From JBFWUM01 sp050247255 (GTDB lineage Bacteria > Acidobacteriota > Vicinamibacteria > Vicinamibacterales > UBA2999): a stretch of 64,000 bases of DNA. Below are positions 10,306 to 18,703 of this stretch, piece after piece. The stretch lies in assembly GCA_050247255.1 (NCBI GenBank), contig JBFWUM010000019.1:10716-74715 (forward strand), read 5' to 3'. The notes under the pieces are model-generated. The model did no database searches and was not told the DNA's origin. It saw only the letters and a program-made list of their open reading frames with translations. The position numbers were made by a program, and so were the translations under genes. Positions within the stretch are counted from its first letter, which is position 1, and each line of letters starts with the position of its first letter.

Positions 10306-11271
10306 ATGAAGGCGATCCGAACTGAGGGACTGACCAAGCACTACCGGGTCGGTTTCTGGCGTCCGCGCCCTTACGTCGCGCTCGACGGCCTGACCTTCGA
10401 CGTCGACCAGGGCGAGGTGTTCGGCTTCCTCGGCCCCAATGGCGCCGGCAAGACGACGACGCTGAAGCTGCTGATGCAGCTGATTTTCCCCACCGCCGGC
10501 CGCGCCGAAATCCTCGGCCGGCCGGTCGGCGACCTCGCGGTGCGGCGTCGCATCGGCTACCTCCCTGAAAACCCCTACTTCTACGACTACCTCACGGCGG
10601 AGGAACTGCTCGACTACTTCGCGCGCGTGTTCGGCCTGCCGCCGGCCGCGCGCACGCAGAAGGTGGCGGCATTGCTCGACGAGGTCGGCATCGGCGCCGA
10701 GCGGCGCCTGCAGCTGCGCAAGTTCTCGAAGGGCATGCTGCAGCGCGTCGGCATTGCGCAGGCGCTCATCAACGACCCGGAGGTCGTCTTCTTCGACGAG
10801 CCGATGTCGGGCCTGGACCCGCTCGGCCGGCGCCACATCCGCGAGCTGATCCTCAGGCTGCGCGACCGCGGCTGCACCGTGTTCTTCAGCTCCCACGTCC
10901 TGAGCGACGCGGAGGCGCTCTGCAGCCGCGTTGCCGTCGTCGCCGGCGGGCGGCTCGTCGCCATCGATTCGCTGTCGCAGCTGCAGGCGTTCGAGGTGCG
11001 GGGATGGGACCTCGTCGTCAACGGCCTTGAGGCGGCAGCCGTGGAACGGCTGCAGTTGCAGGGGCGCATTCGCTCGGCCCGTTCGCTTGGCCCGCAGCGC
11101 TACGAGCTCTCACTCGATGCGCAGGCGGCGCCGGAGCCGCTTGTTGGGGAGCTTGCCGCGCTCGGCGGGCATGTCGTCTCGCTGCACCCCGTTCGGGACA
11201 CGCTCGAGGACCTGTTCGTCCGCCAGGTCGGCGGCGCGCGGAAGCGCGATACCGGCGAGGTGACGCTATGA
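10306..11271 (+). CDS. ABC transporter ATP-binding protein
   Basis: 321-aa nucleotide-binding subunit of an exporter-type ABC system. Walker A GPNGAGKTT is near residue 44, a degenerate signature (LRKFSKGMLQRVGIAQAL) precedes Walker B VVFFDEPMSGLDP, and the H-loop is in FFSSHVLSDAE. About 90 C-terminal residues form the regulatory extension common in this CcmA/DrrA-like group. It is paired by ATGA overlap with the next permease. The substrate is unknown. Similar pairs next to pilus genes are often called gliding or ABC-2 type systems, but nothing here fixes that. Confidence 0.9.
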   Translation: MKAIRTEGLTKHYRVGFWRPRPYVALDGLTFDVDQGEVFGFLGPNGAGKTTTLKLLMQLIFPTAGRAEILGRPVGDLAVRRRIGYLPENPYFYDYLTAEELLDYFARVFGLPPAARTQKVAALLDEVGIGAERRLQLRKFSKGMLQRVGIAQALINDPEVVFFDEPMSGLDPLGRRHIRELILRLRDRGCTVFFSSHVLSDAEALCSRVAVVAGGRLVAIDSLSQLQAFEVRGWDLVVNGLEAAAVERLQLQGRIRSARSLGPQRYELSLDAQAAPEPLVGELAALGGHVVSLHPVRDTLEDLFVRQVGGARKRDTGEVTL

Positions 11272-12074
11272 CGACCGTCGTCGCGGTCGCCGTCAACGCC
11301 TTCCGCGAGTCGGTGCGCGACCGCGTGCTCTACGTGCTGGTCGTGTTCGCGGTGGTGCTCATCGCCATGTCGGTGCTGATCGGCCAGCTCACCGCCGGAC
11401 AGGACATCAAGATCATCAAGGACTTCGGGCTGGCGGCGATCTCGCTGATCGGGCTGCTGGTTGCCGTCTTCATCGGCGTCGGCCTCGTCTGGAAGGAAGT
11501 GGAGCGGCGCTCCATCTACAGCCTGCTGGCCAAGCCCATTCGCCGGACGCATTTCGTGCTCGGCAAGTTCTGCGGCCTCTCGCTCACGCTGCTCGTCATG
11601 GTGGCGATCATGACGGCTACGTATTTCATTGTCCTGGCCTGGCTCGGGTCCACGTTTCCGCCGGAAGCGCGCGTCGCCTGGCCACGGCCGGCGGTCGATC
11701 CGCTCCTGCTCAAGGCCATCGGGCTGCTGACGATGGAACTGCTGCTGGTGACGGCGATCGCGCTGTTCTTCTCGACCTTCTCGAGCCCGTTCCTGTCGAT
11801 CGTGCTGACCCTGGCCATGTGGGTGATCGGCACGCTGAGCGCCGACCTGCGCAACGCCGACACGTTCCTCGATTCGGGCATGGCCATCGCGCTGCTGAAC
11901 AGCCTGTATTACGTCGTTCCCAACATGGCGGCGTTCGACGTAAAGATGCAGGTCGTGCACGGACTCGAGGTGCCGTGGACGTACATCGCCACGACCCTGC
12001 TGTACGGCGTGGTCTACACGGCGTTCGTGCTCACGGGTGCGGTGCTGATCTTTCAGCGGCGGGAGTTCCGGTGA
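11268..12074 (+). CDS. ABC-2 type transporter permease
   Basis: 268-aa integral membrane protein with about six hydrophobic segments. It begins MTTVVAVAVNAFRESVRDRVLYVLVVFAVVL, a typical ABC-2 family start, and has the conserved phrase RRSIYSLLAKPIRRTHFVLGKFCG in the first cytoplasmic loop. It forms the membrane half of the exporter with the ATPase encoded upstream. The stop is overlapped by the GTG of the following gene, so all three are one transcription unit. Confidence 0.88.
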   Translation: MTTVVAVAVNAFRESVRDRVLYVLVVFAVVLIAMSVLIGQLTAGQDIKIIKDFGLAAISLIGLLVAVFIGVGLVWKEVERRSIYSLLAKPIRRTHFVLGKFCGLSLTLLVMVAIMTATYFIVLAWLGSTFPPEARVAWPRPAVDPLLLKAIGLLTMELLLVTAIALFFSTFSSPFLSIVLTLAMWVIGTLSADLRNADTFLDSGMAIALLNSLYYVVPNMAAFDVKMQVVHGLEVPWTYIATTLLYGVVYTAFVLTGAVLIFQRREFR

Positions 12075-12982
12075 CACGCCTCATCGCGGGGCTGGCACTG
12101 CTGATGGTGATGCTTGCCGGCATCGTCGGGCTCGCTGCCGCGCACGAGCGCCTTCCGGCGCTGCCGCTGCCCCCGGCTGACGCCGATTTCATGTACCTCA
12201 GGTCGCCCTCTGCGGCGTCACGGCTGGCGCTGTCCTACGACGCGCTGGCGGCCGATGCCTATTGGATCCGAGCCCTGCAGTACTACGGCGGGCAGCGCCT
12301 CTCACCTGAGCGCGGGCGCAACTTCGATCGCCTGTACCCGATGCTCGACCTGGCGACGTCGCTGGACCCCCACTTCAACATCGCCTACCGGTTCGGCGCC
12401 ATCTTCCTCGGCGAGCCGTTCCCCGCGGGAGCCGGACGGCCCGACCAGGCGATTGCGCTGCTGATGAAAGGGCTCGCGTCGCAGCCGCAGCGCTGGGAGT
12501 TCGCCTACGACATCGGCTTCGTGCACTACTGGTGGCGCCAGGATTATGCCCAGGCGGCCGACTGGTTCCAGCGCGCCGCCGACATCGACGATGCGCCGTC
12601 GTGGCTGCCGCCGCTCGCCGCCGTCGTGCTGGCCGAGGGCGGCAGCCGCGCGTCGTCGCGCCTGCTCTGGCAGCAGATCCTCGAGACGGCGGAGGTGGAC
12701 TGGCTGCGCCGCACCGCCGAGCGCCGCCTGCAGCAGCTCGACGCGATGGATGCCATCGAGCAGCTGTCACGGATCGCCGCGGCGTACGAGCAGCGGGCCG
12801 GCGTGCCGCTTCGCGGCTGGGACCAGTTGGTGCGCTCCGGCATGCTGCGCGGCGTGCCGGCCGATCCCGAGGGATATCCGTTCGTGATCGAGCCGCGCGG
12901 CGCCGTCGGCCTGCACCCGGACTCGCCGCTCAATCCACTGCCGGTATCACCGACGCCGTTTCGCGCCGCGGGCGCCAACTGA
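12071..12982 (+). CDS. Membrane-anchored TPR-like protein of unknown function
   Basis: 303 aa from a GTG that overlaps the permease stop. One N-terminal hydrophobic helix (residues 4-22, LIAGLALLMVMLAGIVGLAA) is followed by a helical region resembling degenerate tetratricopeptide repeats (YPMLDLATSLDPHFNIAYRFGAIF, DYAQAADWFQRAADIDDAP). An aromatic-rich stretch YDIGFVHYWWRQDYAQ stands out. It is probably an extracytoplasmic scaffold linked to the ABC pair or to pilus assembly; no specific role can be claimed. pilD begins inside its stop (TGATG). Confidence 0.7.
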   Translation: MTRLIAGLALLMVMLAGIVGLAAAHERLPALPLPPADADFMYLRSPSAASRLALSYDALAADAYWIRALQYYGGQRLSPERGRNFDRLYPMLDLATSLDPHFNIAYRFGAIFLGEPFPAGAGRPDQAIALLMKGLASQPQRWEFAYDIGFVHYWWRQDYAQAADWFQRAADIDDAPSWLPPLAAVVLAEGGSRASSRLLWQQILETAEVDWLRRTAERRLQQLDAMDAIEQLSRIAAAYEQRAGVPLRGWDQLVRSGMLRGVPADPEGYPFVIEPRGAVGLHPDSPLNPLPVSPTPFRAAGAN

Positions 12983-14090
12983 TGCCGGACCTGCTGCAGT
13001 GGCTTCCGCCTTCAGGCATGCTGCAGTGGCTTCCGCCTTCAGGCCTGCTACAGTGGCTTCCGCCTTCAGGCGGAAGTGTCGCCGCGGCGCTGCTCGGCGT
13101 GTTCGGCGCCTGCGTCGGCAGCTTCCTCAACGTGTGCATCTACCGGCTGCCGCGGCGCGAATCGCTCGCGTGGCCCGNNNNNNNNNNNNNNNNNNNNNNN
13201 NNNNNNNNNNNNNNNNNNNNNNNNNNNNNNNNNNNNNNNNNNNNNNNNNNNNNNNNNNNNNNNNNNNNNNNNNNNNNCAGTGGCTTCCGCCTTCAGGCGG
13301 AAGTGTCGCCGCGGCGCTGCTCGGCGTGTTCGGCGCCTGCGTCGGCAGCTTCCTCAACGTGTGCATCTACCGGCTGCCGCGGCGCGAATCGCTCGCGTGG
13401 CCCGCGTCGCACTGCACCTCGTGTCAGCGGCCGCTGGCCTGGTTCGAGAACGTGCCGATCGTCAGCTGGCTGCTGCTGCGCGGGCGCTGCCGTACCTGCC
13501 GCGCGCCGATCACCGCGCGGTATCCGGTGGTCGAGGCGGTGACCGCGGCGCTCTTCGCGGCCGCCTGGTTCGTCTACGGGCCGACGCCGCTGCTTGCCGT
13601 GCGCCTGATCTTCGTCTGCGCACTCATCGTGCTCTTCGCGATCGATCTCGAGCACCAGATCCTGCCGAACGTCATCACGCTGCCAGGCGTCCTCATCGGC
13701 TTCGGCGCGGCGTTGCTGTTGCCACCCGGGTGGCGCAGCTCGCTCATCGGCCTCGCGGCCGGCGGGCTGTTCCCGTTCCTCGTCGCCGAGGCCTATCTCC
13801 GGGTGCGGGGCCGCGAAGGCATGGGCATGGGCGACTTCAAAATGCTGGCGATGGTCGGCGCTTTCCTCGGCTGGCCGCTCGTCTGGGTCACGCTCCTGCT
13901 CGCCTGCATGCTCGGCATCGTCATCGGCGGCGGCGCGCTCCTCGTGTCGCGGCGCGGCATGGCGACGCGCATCCCGTTCGGGACCTTCATCGCCGCCGCC
14001 GCGCTCATCTGCGTGTACGCGCCGGCGGCCGTGACCGCGGCCTACGACCGCGCCATCGAGGCGTACCTGCGGTGGGCGGGTTTGGCATGA
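12982..14090 (+). CDS. pilD: Prepilin peptidase PilD, split by an assembly gap
   Basis: Aspartic membrane peptidase and N-methylase that cleaves the prepilins of this window. The raw sequence breaks frame at the N run, but removing 13178-13404 (100 N plus the second copy of a 127-bp duplication) restores one frame of 293 aa. The zinc tetracysteine is present (CTSC...CRTC), as is the catalytic GxGD Asp in GMGMGDFKML; the partner Asp is in FAIDLEHQILPN. The N-terminus is abnormal: three tandem copies of a 27-bp unit encode LQWLPPSG repeats before the usual GSFLNVCIYRLPR. The next kinase gene overlaps by ATGA. Confidence 0.88.
12994..13074. repeat. Three tandem 27-bp units inside the start of pilD
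   Basis: Units 12994-13020, 13021-13047 and 13048-13074 differ only in their last bases and the CTG/CTA start. Each contains TTCCGCCTTCAGGC; the third continues to the full palindrome TTCCGCCTTCAGGCGGAA (13058-13075). In frame they encode (L)LQWLPPSG three times. The same palindrome occurs in amgK at 57198. Confidence 0.9.
13178..13277. other. Assembly gap (100 N) with duplicated 127-bp flanks
   Basis: Bases 13051-13177 before the gap are repeated exactly at 13278-13404 after it. The 100-N length is a scaffolder convention. The true chromosome most likely has a single copy, because collapsing it restores pilD. Confidence 0.95.
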
Positions 14091-15337
14091 CCCAGTACGG
14101 GTTCCTGCTCCTCGGACTGACCGCCATCGTCGCGATGGTGGTCGGCTTCCTCACCTTCGCGCTGCTGCGGCTTGGCGCCGGCGTTCGCGACGCCAACCGG
14201 CAGCTGAAATCGGGGACCGGCGCCGAGACGGCGCTGCTCTCGGCGGCGCTGCAGGAAGCCGTCGGCACGCTCAAGGCCCAGGAGCAGGCGATGAGCGCGC
14301 GCGCGGCGGCGTCCGAGGCGTTGAGCGCGCAAATCGTCTCGCGGCTGACCGCCGGCCTGCTGGTCACCGACGGCGACGGCCGCATCCGGATCCTCAACCC
14401 GGCGGGGGAGCGGCTGCTCGGCGTGGCTGGCGACACGGTGGGCCGCCCCATGGAGGACGTGCTCGCCCAGGCGCCCCCGCTCGCTGCGGCGATTTCCGAA
14501 TGCCTTGTGACCGGCGAGGCGATCGTCCGGCGTTCGCTGCCGATGCCGCCGGCCTCGAAGGCGACACACCTGGGGGTCACGGCGTCGCCGCTTGGCGCCC
14601 CGGGAGAGCGCTCCGGCGTCATCTGCCTGTTCTCGGACCTCACGGCGGTCTACGACCTCGAGGAGCAGCTGCGGCTGAAGGAAACGCTCGCGCGGCTGGG
14701 CGAGCTGACGGCCGGGATCGCGCACGAGTTCCGCAATGGCCTGGCGACGATTCATGGCTACAGCCGGCTGATCGATCCCAGGGAGCTGCCGGAGCGGTAT
14801 GCGCCATACGTCGCCGGCATCCGCCAGGAGACCGAAGCGCTCGGCGAGCTCGTCACCAACTTCCTGAATTTCGCCCGCCCCCAGCAGCTCGCGCTCGCGC
14901 CGATCGATCTCGGCAGCGTCATCCACCGCGCCGCCGATGATCTTCGCCACGAAGCGGGCGACGCGGTGATCACGGTGGAGGGCCAGTTCGCCCGCGTGAA
15001 CGGCGACGAGGTGCTGCTGCGGCAGGTGTTCTCGAATCTGCTCCGCAACGCCGTCGAGGCAGCGGCAGGGGGCGGCGTCAGGCCGGCGGTGCGGGTCCAC
15101 GCCATCGTCGACAGGGAGCGCGAGCGCTGCACCGTGTTCGTCGACGACAACGGGCCAGGGGTGCCGGAGGACGCCCGCGACAAGGTGTTCCGCCCCTTTT
15201 TCACCACCCGGTCCCGCGGCACCGGCCTGGGCCTCGCGATCGTCCAGAAGATCGTCCTGAGCCACGATGGCCGGATTTCCGTGGACGCGTCCCCGGAGGG
15301 AGGCGCCCGGTTCCAGCTGATCATTAAGACCACCTGA
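14087..15337 (+). CDS. Sensor histidine kinase of the minor-pilin region
   Basis: 416 aa. One N-terminal membrane helix (residues 4-28), a short coiled segment, a PAS domain (about 75-190) and a HisKA domain with the phosphoacceptor His in GELTAGIAHEFRNGLATIHG (about 212). The HATPase_c domain has NLLRNAVEAA, DDNGPGVPED and GTGLGLAIVQ. It differs from the PilS gene upstream, which has a polytopic sensor. It overlaps pilD by ATGA. The sigma-54 promoter for the minor pilins lies directly downstream. The NtrC regulator at 24545 has no other kinase next to it and is a likely partner. Confidence 0.88.
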   Translation: MTQYGFLLLGLTAIVAMVVGFLTFALLRLGAGVRDANRQLKSGTGAETALLSAALQEAVGTLKAQEQAMSARAAASEALSAQIVSRLTAGLLVTDGDGRIRILNPAGERLLGVAGDTVGRPMEDVLAQAPPLAAAISECLVTGEAIVRRSLPMPPASKATHLGVTASPLGAPGERSGVICLFSDLTAVYDLEEQLRLKETLARLGELTAGIAHEFRNGLATIHGYSRLIDPRELPERYAPYVAGIRQETEALGELVTNFLNFARPQQLALAPIDLGSVIHRAADDLRHEAGDAVITVEGQFARVNGDEVLLRQVFSNLLRNAVEAAAGGGVRPAVRVHAIVDRERERCTVFVDDNGPGVPEDARDKVFRPFFTTRSRGTGLGLAIVQKIVLSHDGRISVDASPEGGARFQLIIKTT

Positions 15338-15473
15338 TACCAGAGCTGTTATCTCGCGTTGCACTTTGGTACACGCCGGGCCGGTCCGGACCGCCGGCTG
15401 AGCCCATGCTTCTCCCGTCAAGTCACTAATATTTCAGCCACTTACGCCGATACCTCTGGCATAGTCGACAGCT

Positions 15474-15489
15474 TGGCAATTTCGTTGCT
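15474..15489 (+). promoter_or_regulatory. Sigma-54 promoter of the minor-pilin operon
   Basis: TGGCAATTTCGTTGCT matches the -24/-12 consensus TGGCAC-N5-TTGCW at 14 of the defined positions, with exact spacing between GG and GC. The predicted start site is near 15500, about 20 nt before the fimT GTG, and an AGGAG ribosome-binding site lies at 15507-15511. Two sigma-54 activators (6195 and 24545) are encoded nearby. Confidence 0.75.
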
Positions 15490-15520
15490 CGGCTGGGGTT
15501 GAGCTCAGGAGTATTTCAAG

Positions 15521-16090
15521 GTGCGCAAGGGTGAAACCGGCGTCTCGCTCGTCGACATGATGCTGGTCGTCGCGGTCATGGCCGTCCTGATGGCCGGCGC
15601 CGTGCCGCAGCTGAATGATGTCGCCGGGGCGATGAAGCTTGGTTCGGCGCTGCGCGACGTCGAGCGCGAGTTGCAGACCGCGCGGCTGAAGGCGGTGACG
15701 TCGAACCGGCCGATCCGCGTGAGCTTCAACTGCCCGACCACGGGGCAGTTCCGCATGGTGGAGCTGATCGGCACGACCACGACGCCCGATTCGGCCGACA
15801 GCGCCAGCAACCGCTGCAGCGAATCCGCCTACCCGGCGACGCCCGCCGACGACAATCCGCTGACCCGGCCGAACCATGACGGCCCGATCCGTCGGCTGGA
15901 CCCGACCGTTTCGTTCGGCTCGGCGTCGACGATCGAGTTCTGGCCCGACGGCAGCGCGCACCAGAACAGCAACGGCAGCAATCCCTGGCCGCTCGTGCCG
16001 AGCAGTGGCACGGCGATCACCCTCGTCCGCGACGAGGAAGTCCGGACCATCACGGTGAACAGCCTTGGCAAGATTCAGATTCAGCAGTAG
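15521..16090 (+). CDS. fimT: Minor pseudopilin, FimT/GspH family
   Basis: 189-aa prepilin-like protein and first gene after the sigma-54 promoter. The GTG start lies 9 nt after AGGAG. The leader VRKGETG is followed by VSLVDMMLVVAVMAVLMAG: the usual Glu at +5 is replaced by Asp. The body carries GSALRDVERELQTARLKAVTSNRPIRV, typical of the GspH/FimT fold, and the end VRTITVNSLGKIQI is the usual closing strand. It probably belongs to the priming tip complex of the pilus. Confidence 0.82.
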   Translation: MRKGETGVSLVDMMLVVAVMAVLMAGAVPQLNDVAGAMKLGSALRDVERELQTARLKAVTSNRPIRVSFNCPTTGQFRMVELIGTTTTPDSADSASNRCSESAYPATPADDNPLTRPNHDGPIRRLDPTVSFGSASTIEFWPDGSAHQNSNGSNPWPLVPSSGTAITLVRDEEVRTITVNSLGKIQIQQ

Positions 16091-16664
16091 GCCACGCCTC
16101 GTCAGGCGCGGCAGCGAATCCGGCTTCTCGCTGATGGAGGTCATGGTGGCGACCGGCATTCTCGCCACCGCGGTCGTGACGCTGGCGCAGCTGTTCGCCG
16201 TCTCGACGCGGATGAACCTCGGCGCCCGCAACGTCAGCTACGCCTCGATCCTCGCCGAGCAGAAGATCGAGGAGCTGCGCGCGCTCACCTGGGGCTTCGA
16301 CAGCGAGGGGCTGCCGGTCAGCGACCTCCAGACCAACACCGCCGTCGATCCGGAAGACACCAACGGCGGCACCGGGCTGCGCCCGTCGCCGTCCGACTCG
16401 CTGCGCGAGAACACGATCGGCTACGTCGACTTCATCGACGCCTTCGGCAGCAAGGTCGGCAACGGCGACCCGACGCCGCCCGGCGACGCGGTCTACACGC
16501 GCCGCTGGTCGATCCATCCGCTGCCGACCAACCCGAACAACACGCTGATCATCCAGGTGCTGGTGACGCCGGTCCGCGAGCGCGGCCAGGCGGACCAGGG
16601 CACCGTGGCGCGCCTGCCTGAAGAGGCGCGCATCGTCACCGTCAAGACGAGGAAGGCTCAATGA
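16065..16664 (+). CDS. pilV: Minor pilin PilV-like
   Basis: 199 aa. The only workable start is TTG at 16065, inside the last 26 bp of fimT; no other start precedes the class III signal SESG/FSLMEVMVATGILATAVV, with Gly -1, Phe +1 and Glu +5. The remainder resembles PilV (ILAEQKIEELRALTWG, then an ending strand with TVKTRKAQ). Its role is in the pilus tip/initiation complex with FimT, PilW, PilX and PilY1. pilW starts within its stop (ATGA). Confidence 0.82.
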   Translation: MARFRFSSRPRLVRRGSESGFSLMEVMVATGILATAVVTLAQLFAVSTRMNLGARNVSYASILAEQKIEELRALTWGFDSEGLPVSDLQTNTAVDPEDTNGGTGLRPSPSDSLRENTIGYVDFIDAFGSKVGNGDPTPPGDAVYTRRWSIHPLPTNPNNTLIIQVLVTPVRERGQADQGTVARLPEEARIVTVKTRKAQ

Positions 16665-17854
16665 AGAAGACGTCGGGCTTTACCCTTGTCGAAATGCTGA
16701 TTGCCACCATCGTCATGATGGCGGTGACGGGCGCGGTGTTTCAGCTGATGAACCCGACGCAGGGCACGTTCCAGGCGCAGCCCGAGGTGTCCGATCTGCA
16801 GCAGCGCATGCGCGTCGGCGCCGATGTGCTCTCCGCCGATCTGCTGATGGCCGGCGCCGGCACCTACATGGGGGCCACACCGGGCGCGTTGCTGAACTTC
16901 TTCGCCCCGGTCATGCCGCACCGCCGCGGCGACATCGATCCCGACCAGCCGGACAGCTTCCGGGACGATGCGATCAGCCTGGTCTTCATCCCGCCGACCC
17001 CGAGCCAAACGACGGTCAACAAGGTCCTGGGCAAGGGGAACAGCCAGGAGATCGACGTGAACGCGCAGCGCGAGTGCGGCACCAACAAGCACCATGCGCT
17101 CTGCGGATTCGAAGAGGGCATGCGCGTGATGATCTTCGATGTCACGGGGACGTGGGACGTGACAACGATTACCAACGTGCAGGACGAGGCGTTGCACCTT
17201 CAGCACAACAGCAAGCTGTCGGGCGCCTATGACAGCGGCAGCGCGGTCATCTCACAGGTCGCCACGCGCACCTACTACCTGAAGAGCGACGACGAGACGC
17301 AGACCTACCAGTTGATGCAGTACGACGGCTATCAGACCGACATCCCGGTCGTCGACAACGTCGTCAAGCTGCAGTTCGAGTATTTCGGCGACCCGCAGCC
17401 GCCGCGGCTCATCCCCAACAAGTCGCTCTCCGACACCGTTGGCCCGTGGACAACCTATGGGCCGAAGCCACCGGTGGTGGGTGCCGATCTCAATAGCCAG
17501 GACGAGTACGCAACGGGCGAGAACTGCACGTTTACGGTATCCGACGGGCAGCACGTGCCGCGCTTGTCCGTGCTCGGCGCCGGCGGGACGCAGCGAGTCA
17601 AGCTCACGGCGAGCGAGCTGACGGATGGCCCGTGGTGTCCCAATGCCACGGTCGCGAACCGCTTCGACGCCGACCTGCTGCGCATCCGCCAGGTGCGCGT
17701 CACGCTGCGCGTGCAGGCGGCGCTGGCGGCGCTACGCGGGCCGGCCGGCGTCCTCTTCAGCAAGGGCGGCAGCTCGACCAGCGCCCAGCGGTTCGTGCCG
17801 GACCAGGAAATCCGGTTCGATATCGCGCCGCGCAACATGAACGTGGGACGGTGA
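16661..17854 (+). CDS. pilW: Minor pilin PilW-like
   Basis: 397 aa, a large pseudopilin as usual for PilW. The leader MKKTSG precedes FTLVEMLIATIVMMAVTGAVF, with Glu at +5. Helix continuation QPEVSDLQQRMRVGADVLSADLLMAG is typical. Paired Cys occur in ECGTNKHHALCG and again in NCTF and PWCPN. A shorter paralogue lies at 23284; they share the YDG...D-V-L-FEY block near the middle and a closing RFVPDQEIRFDIAPRN / RYVPDREIHFDASPRN block. Confidence 0.85.
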   Translation: MKKTSGFTLVEMLIATIVMMAVTGAVFQLMNPTQGTFQAQPEVSDLQQRMRVGADVLSADLLMAGAGTYMGATPGALLNFFAPVMPHRRGDIDPDQPDSFRDDAISLVFIPPTPSQTTVNKVLGKGNSQEIDVNAQRECGTNKHHALCGFEEGMRVMIFDVTGTWDVTTITNVQDEALHLQHNSKLSGAYDSGSAVISQVATRTYYLKSDDETQTYQLMQYDGYQTDIPVVDNVVKLQFEYFGDPQPPRLIPNKSLSDTVGPWTTYGPKPPVVGADLNSQDEYATGENCTFTVSDGQHVPRLSVLGAGGTQRVKLTASELTDGPWCPNATVANRFDADLLRIRQVRVTLRVQAALAALRGPAGVLFSKGGSSTSAQRFVPDQEIRFDIAPRNMNVGR

Positions 17855-17856
17855 TC

Positions 17857-18696
17857 ATGCGGACCCAGGGCGGAACTGAAGTTCCGCAGCTACGTCAGCG
17901 CCTCTCGGACGAACGCGGCCTCGCGCTGATCATCGCGCTGATGACCACGGCGCTGATGCTGGCGCTCGCCATGGCCCTCATCGCCACGACGATGACCGAG
18001 ACGCGGATCTCGGCGAACTACAGCGACGGCACCGAGGCGCTGTATGCCGCCGATGCCGCGGTCGAGCGCGTCATGCAGGACCTGCTGACCGTCCCGGACT
18101 GGAACGACATCCTCAACGGCTCCTTGACCTCGTCGTTCATCGACGGCGCGGCGTCGGGCGATCGCACGCTGGGCGACGGCACGCAGTTGAGCCTGCTCGA
18201 GGCCACCAACATGGTGCGCTGCGGGCAAATCGGCACCTGCAGCGACTCGGTGTTGAATGCCTACACCGCCGAGCGGCCGTGGGGGCCGAACAACCCGCGC
18301 TGGCAGCTCTACGCCTACGGGCCGCTCGACGAACTGCTGCCGACCGAGGAGATCAACTCGCGGATGTACGTGGTCGTCTGGGTGGCCGACGATCCGTCCG
18401 AGACCGACGACAACCCGCTGCACGACGGCGATCCCAGCGCGGACTCGGACACGTACCCGACCAACCCCGGACGCGGCGTGCTCGCCCTGCTGGCGCATGC
18501 CTACGGCCCGAACGGCGTGCGCCGCGTCATCGAGGTGACCGTGGCCCGCACCGACAGCACCGAGATCGAGCGCGGCTATACCGGCCAGCGGGGCCAGGAC
18601 GAGCAGAACCGCCGCGCCCGCAAGGCGGCGGTGCAGACGCCAGGCAAGGCGCTGAGCCGATCGGTCATGGGGCTGCAGACCGGTGGATTGAACTGA
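17857..18696 (+). CDS. pilX: PilX-like minor pilus protein
   Basis: 279 aa from ATG 17857; a GTG at 17851 is an alternative. It has the PilX_N pattern DERGLALIIALMTTALMLALAMAL, lacking the +5 Glu as PilX proteins do, followed by EALYAADAAVERVMQDL. The leader is unusual: a 26-bp dispersed palindrome at 17869-17894 sits in frame and encodes GGTEVPQL just before the hydrophobic helix. The C-terminal part has AYGPLDELLPTEEINSRMYVVVW, shared with the second PilX at 23985. Confidence 0.82.
   Translation: MRTQGGTEVPQLRQRLSDERGLALIIALMTTALMLALAMALIATTMTETRISANYSDGTEALYAADAAVERVMQDLLTVPDWNDILNGSLTSSFIDGAASGDRTLGDGTQLSLLEATNMVRCGQIGTCSDSVLNAYTAERPWGPNNPRWQLYAYGPLDELLPTEEINSRMYVVVWVADDPSETDDNPLHDGDPSADSDTYPTNPGRGVLALLAHAYGPNGVRRVIEVTVARTDSTEIERGYTGQRGQDEQNRRARKAAVQTPGKALSRSVMGLQTGGLN
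17869..17894. repeat. Dispersed palindrome, GCGGAACT family, in frame in pilX
   Basis: GGCGGAACTGAAGTTCCGC plus AGCTACG. Palindrome arms GCGGAACT and AGTTCCGC are perfect. It is translated as GGTEVPQL in the leader of PilX, the same peptide as in SMC. Confidence 0.9.
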
Positions 18697-18703
18697 GTTG
18701 CCT

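Noticed and set aside
12994..13074. CRISPR-like direct repeats
   Set aside because: The 27-bp units are directly tandem with no spacers between them and are translated as part of PilD; no cas gene is present. The 7-bp arrays and the 24-bp units in amgK are likewise not CRISPR.
13178..13404. Frameshift or pseudogene in pilD (and similarly in amgK at 57287-57513)
   Set aside because: Removing the N run and one duplicate restores a complete frame with all catalytic motifs in both genes.
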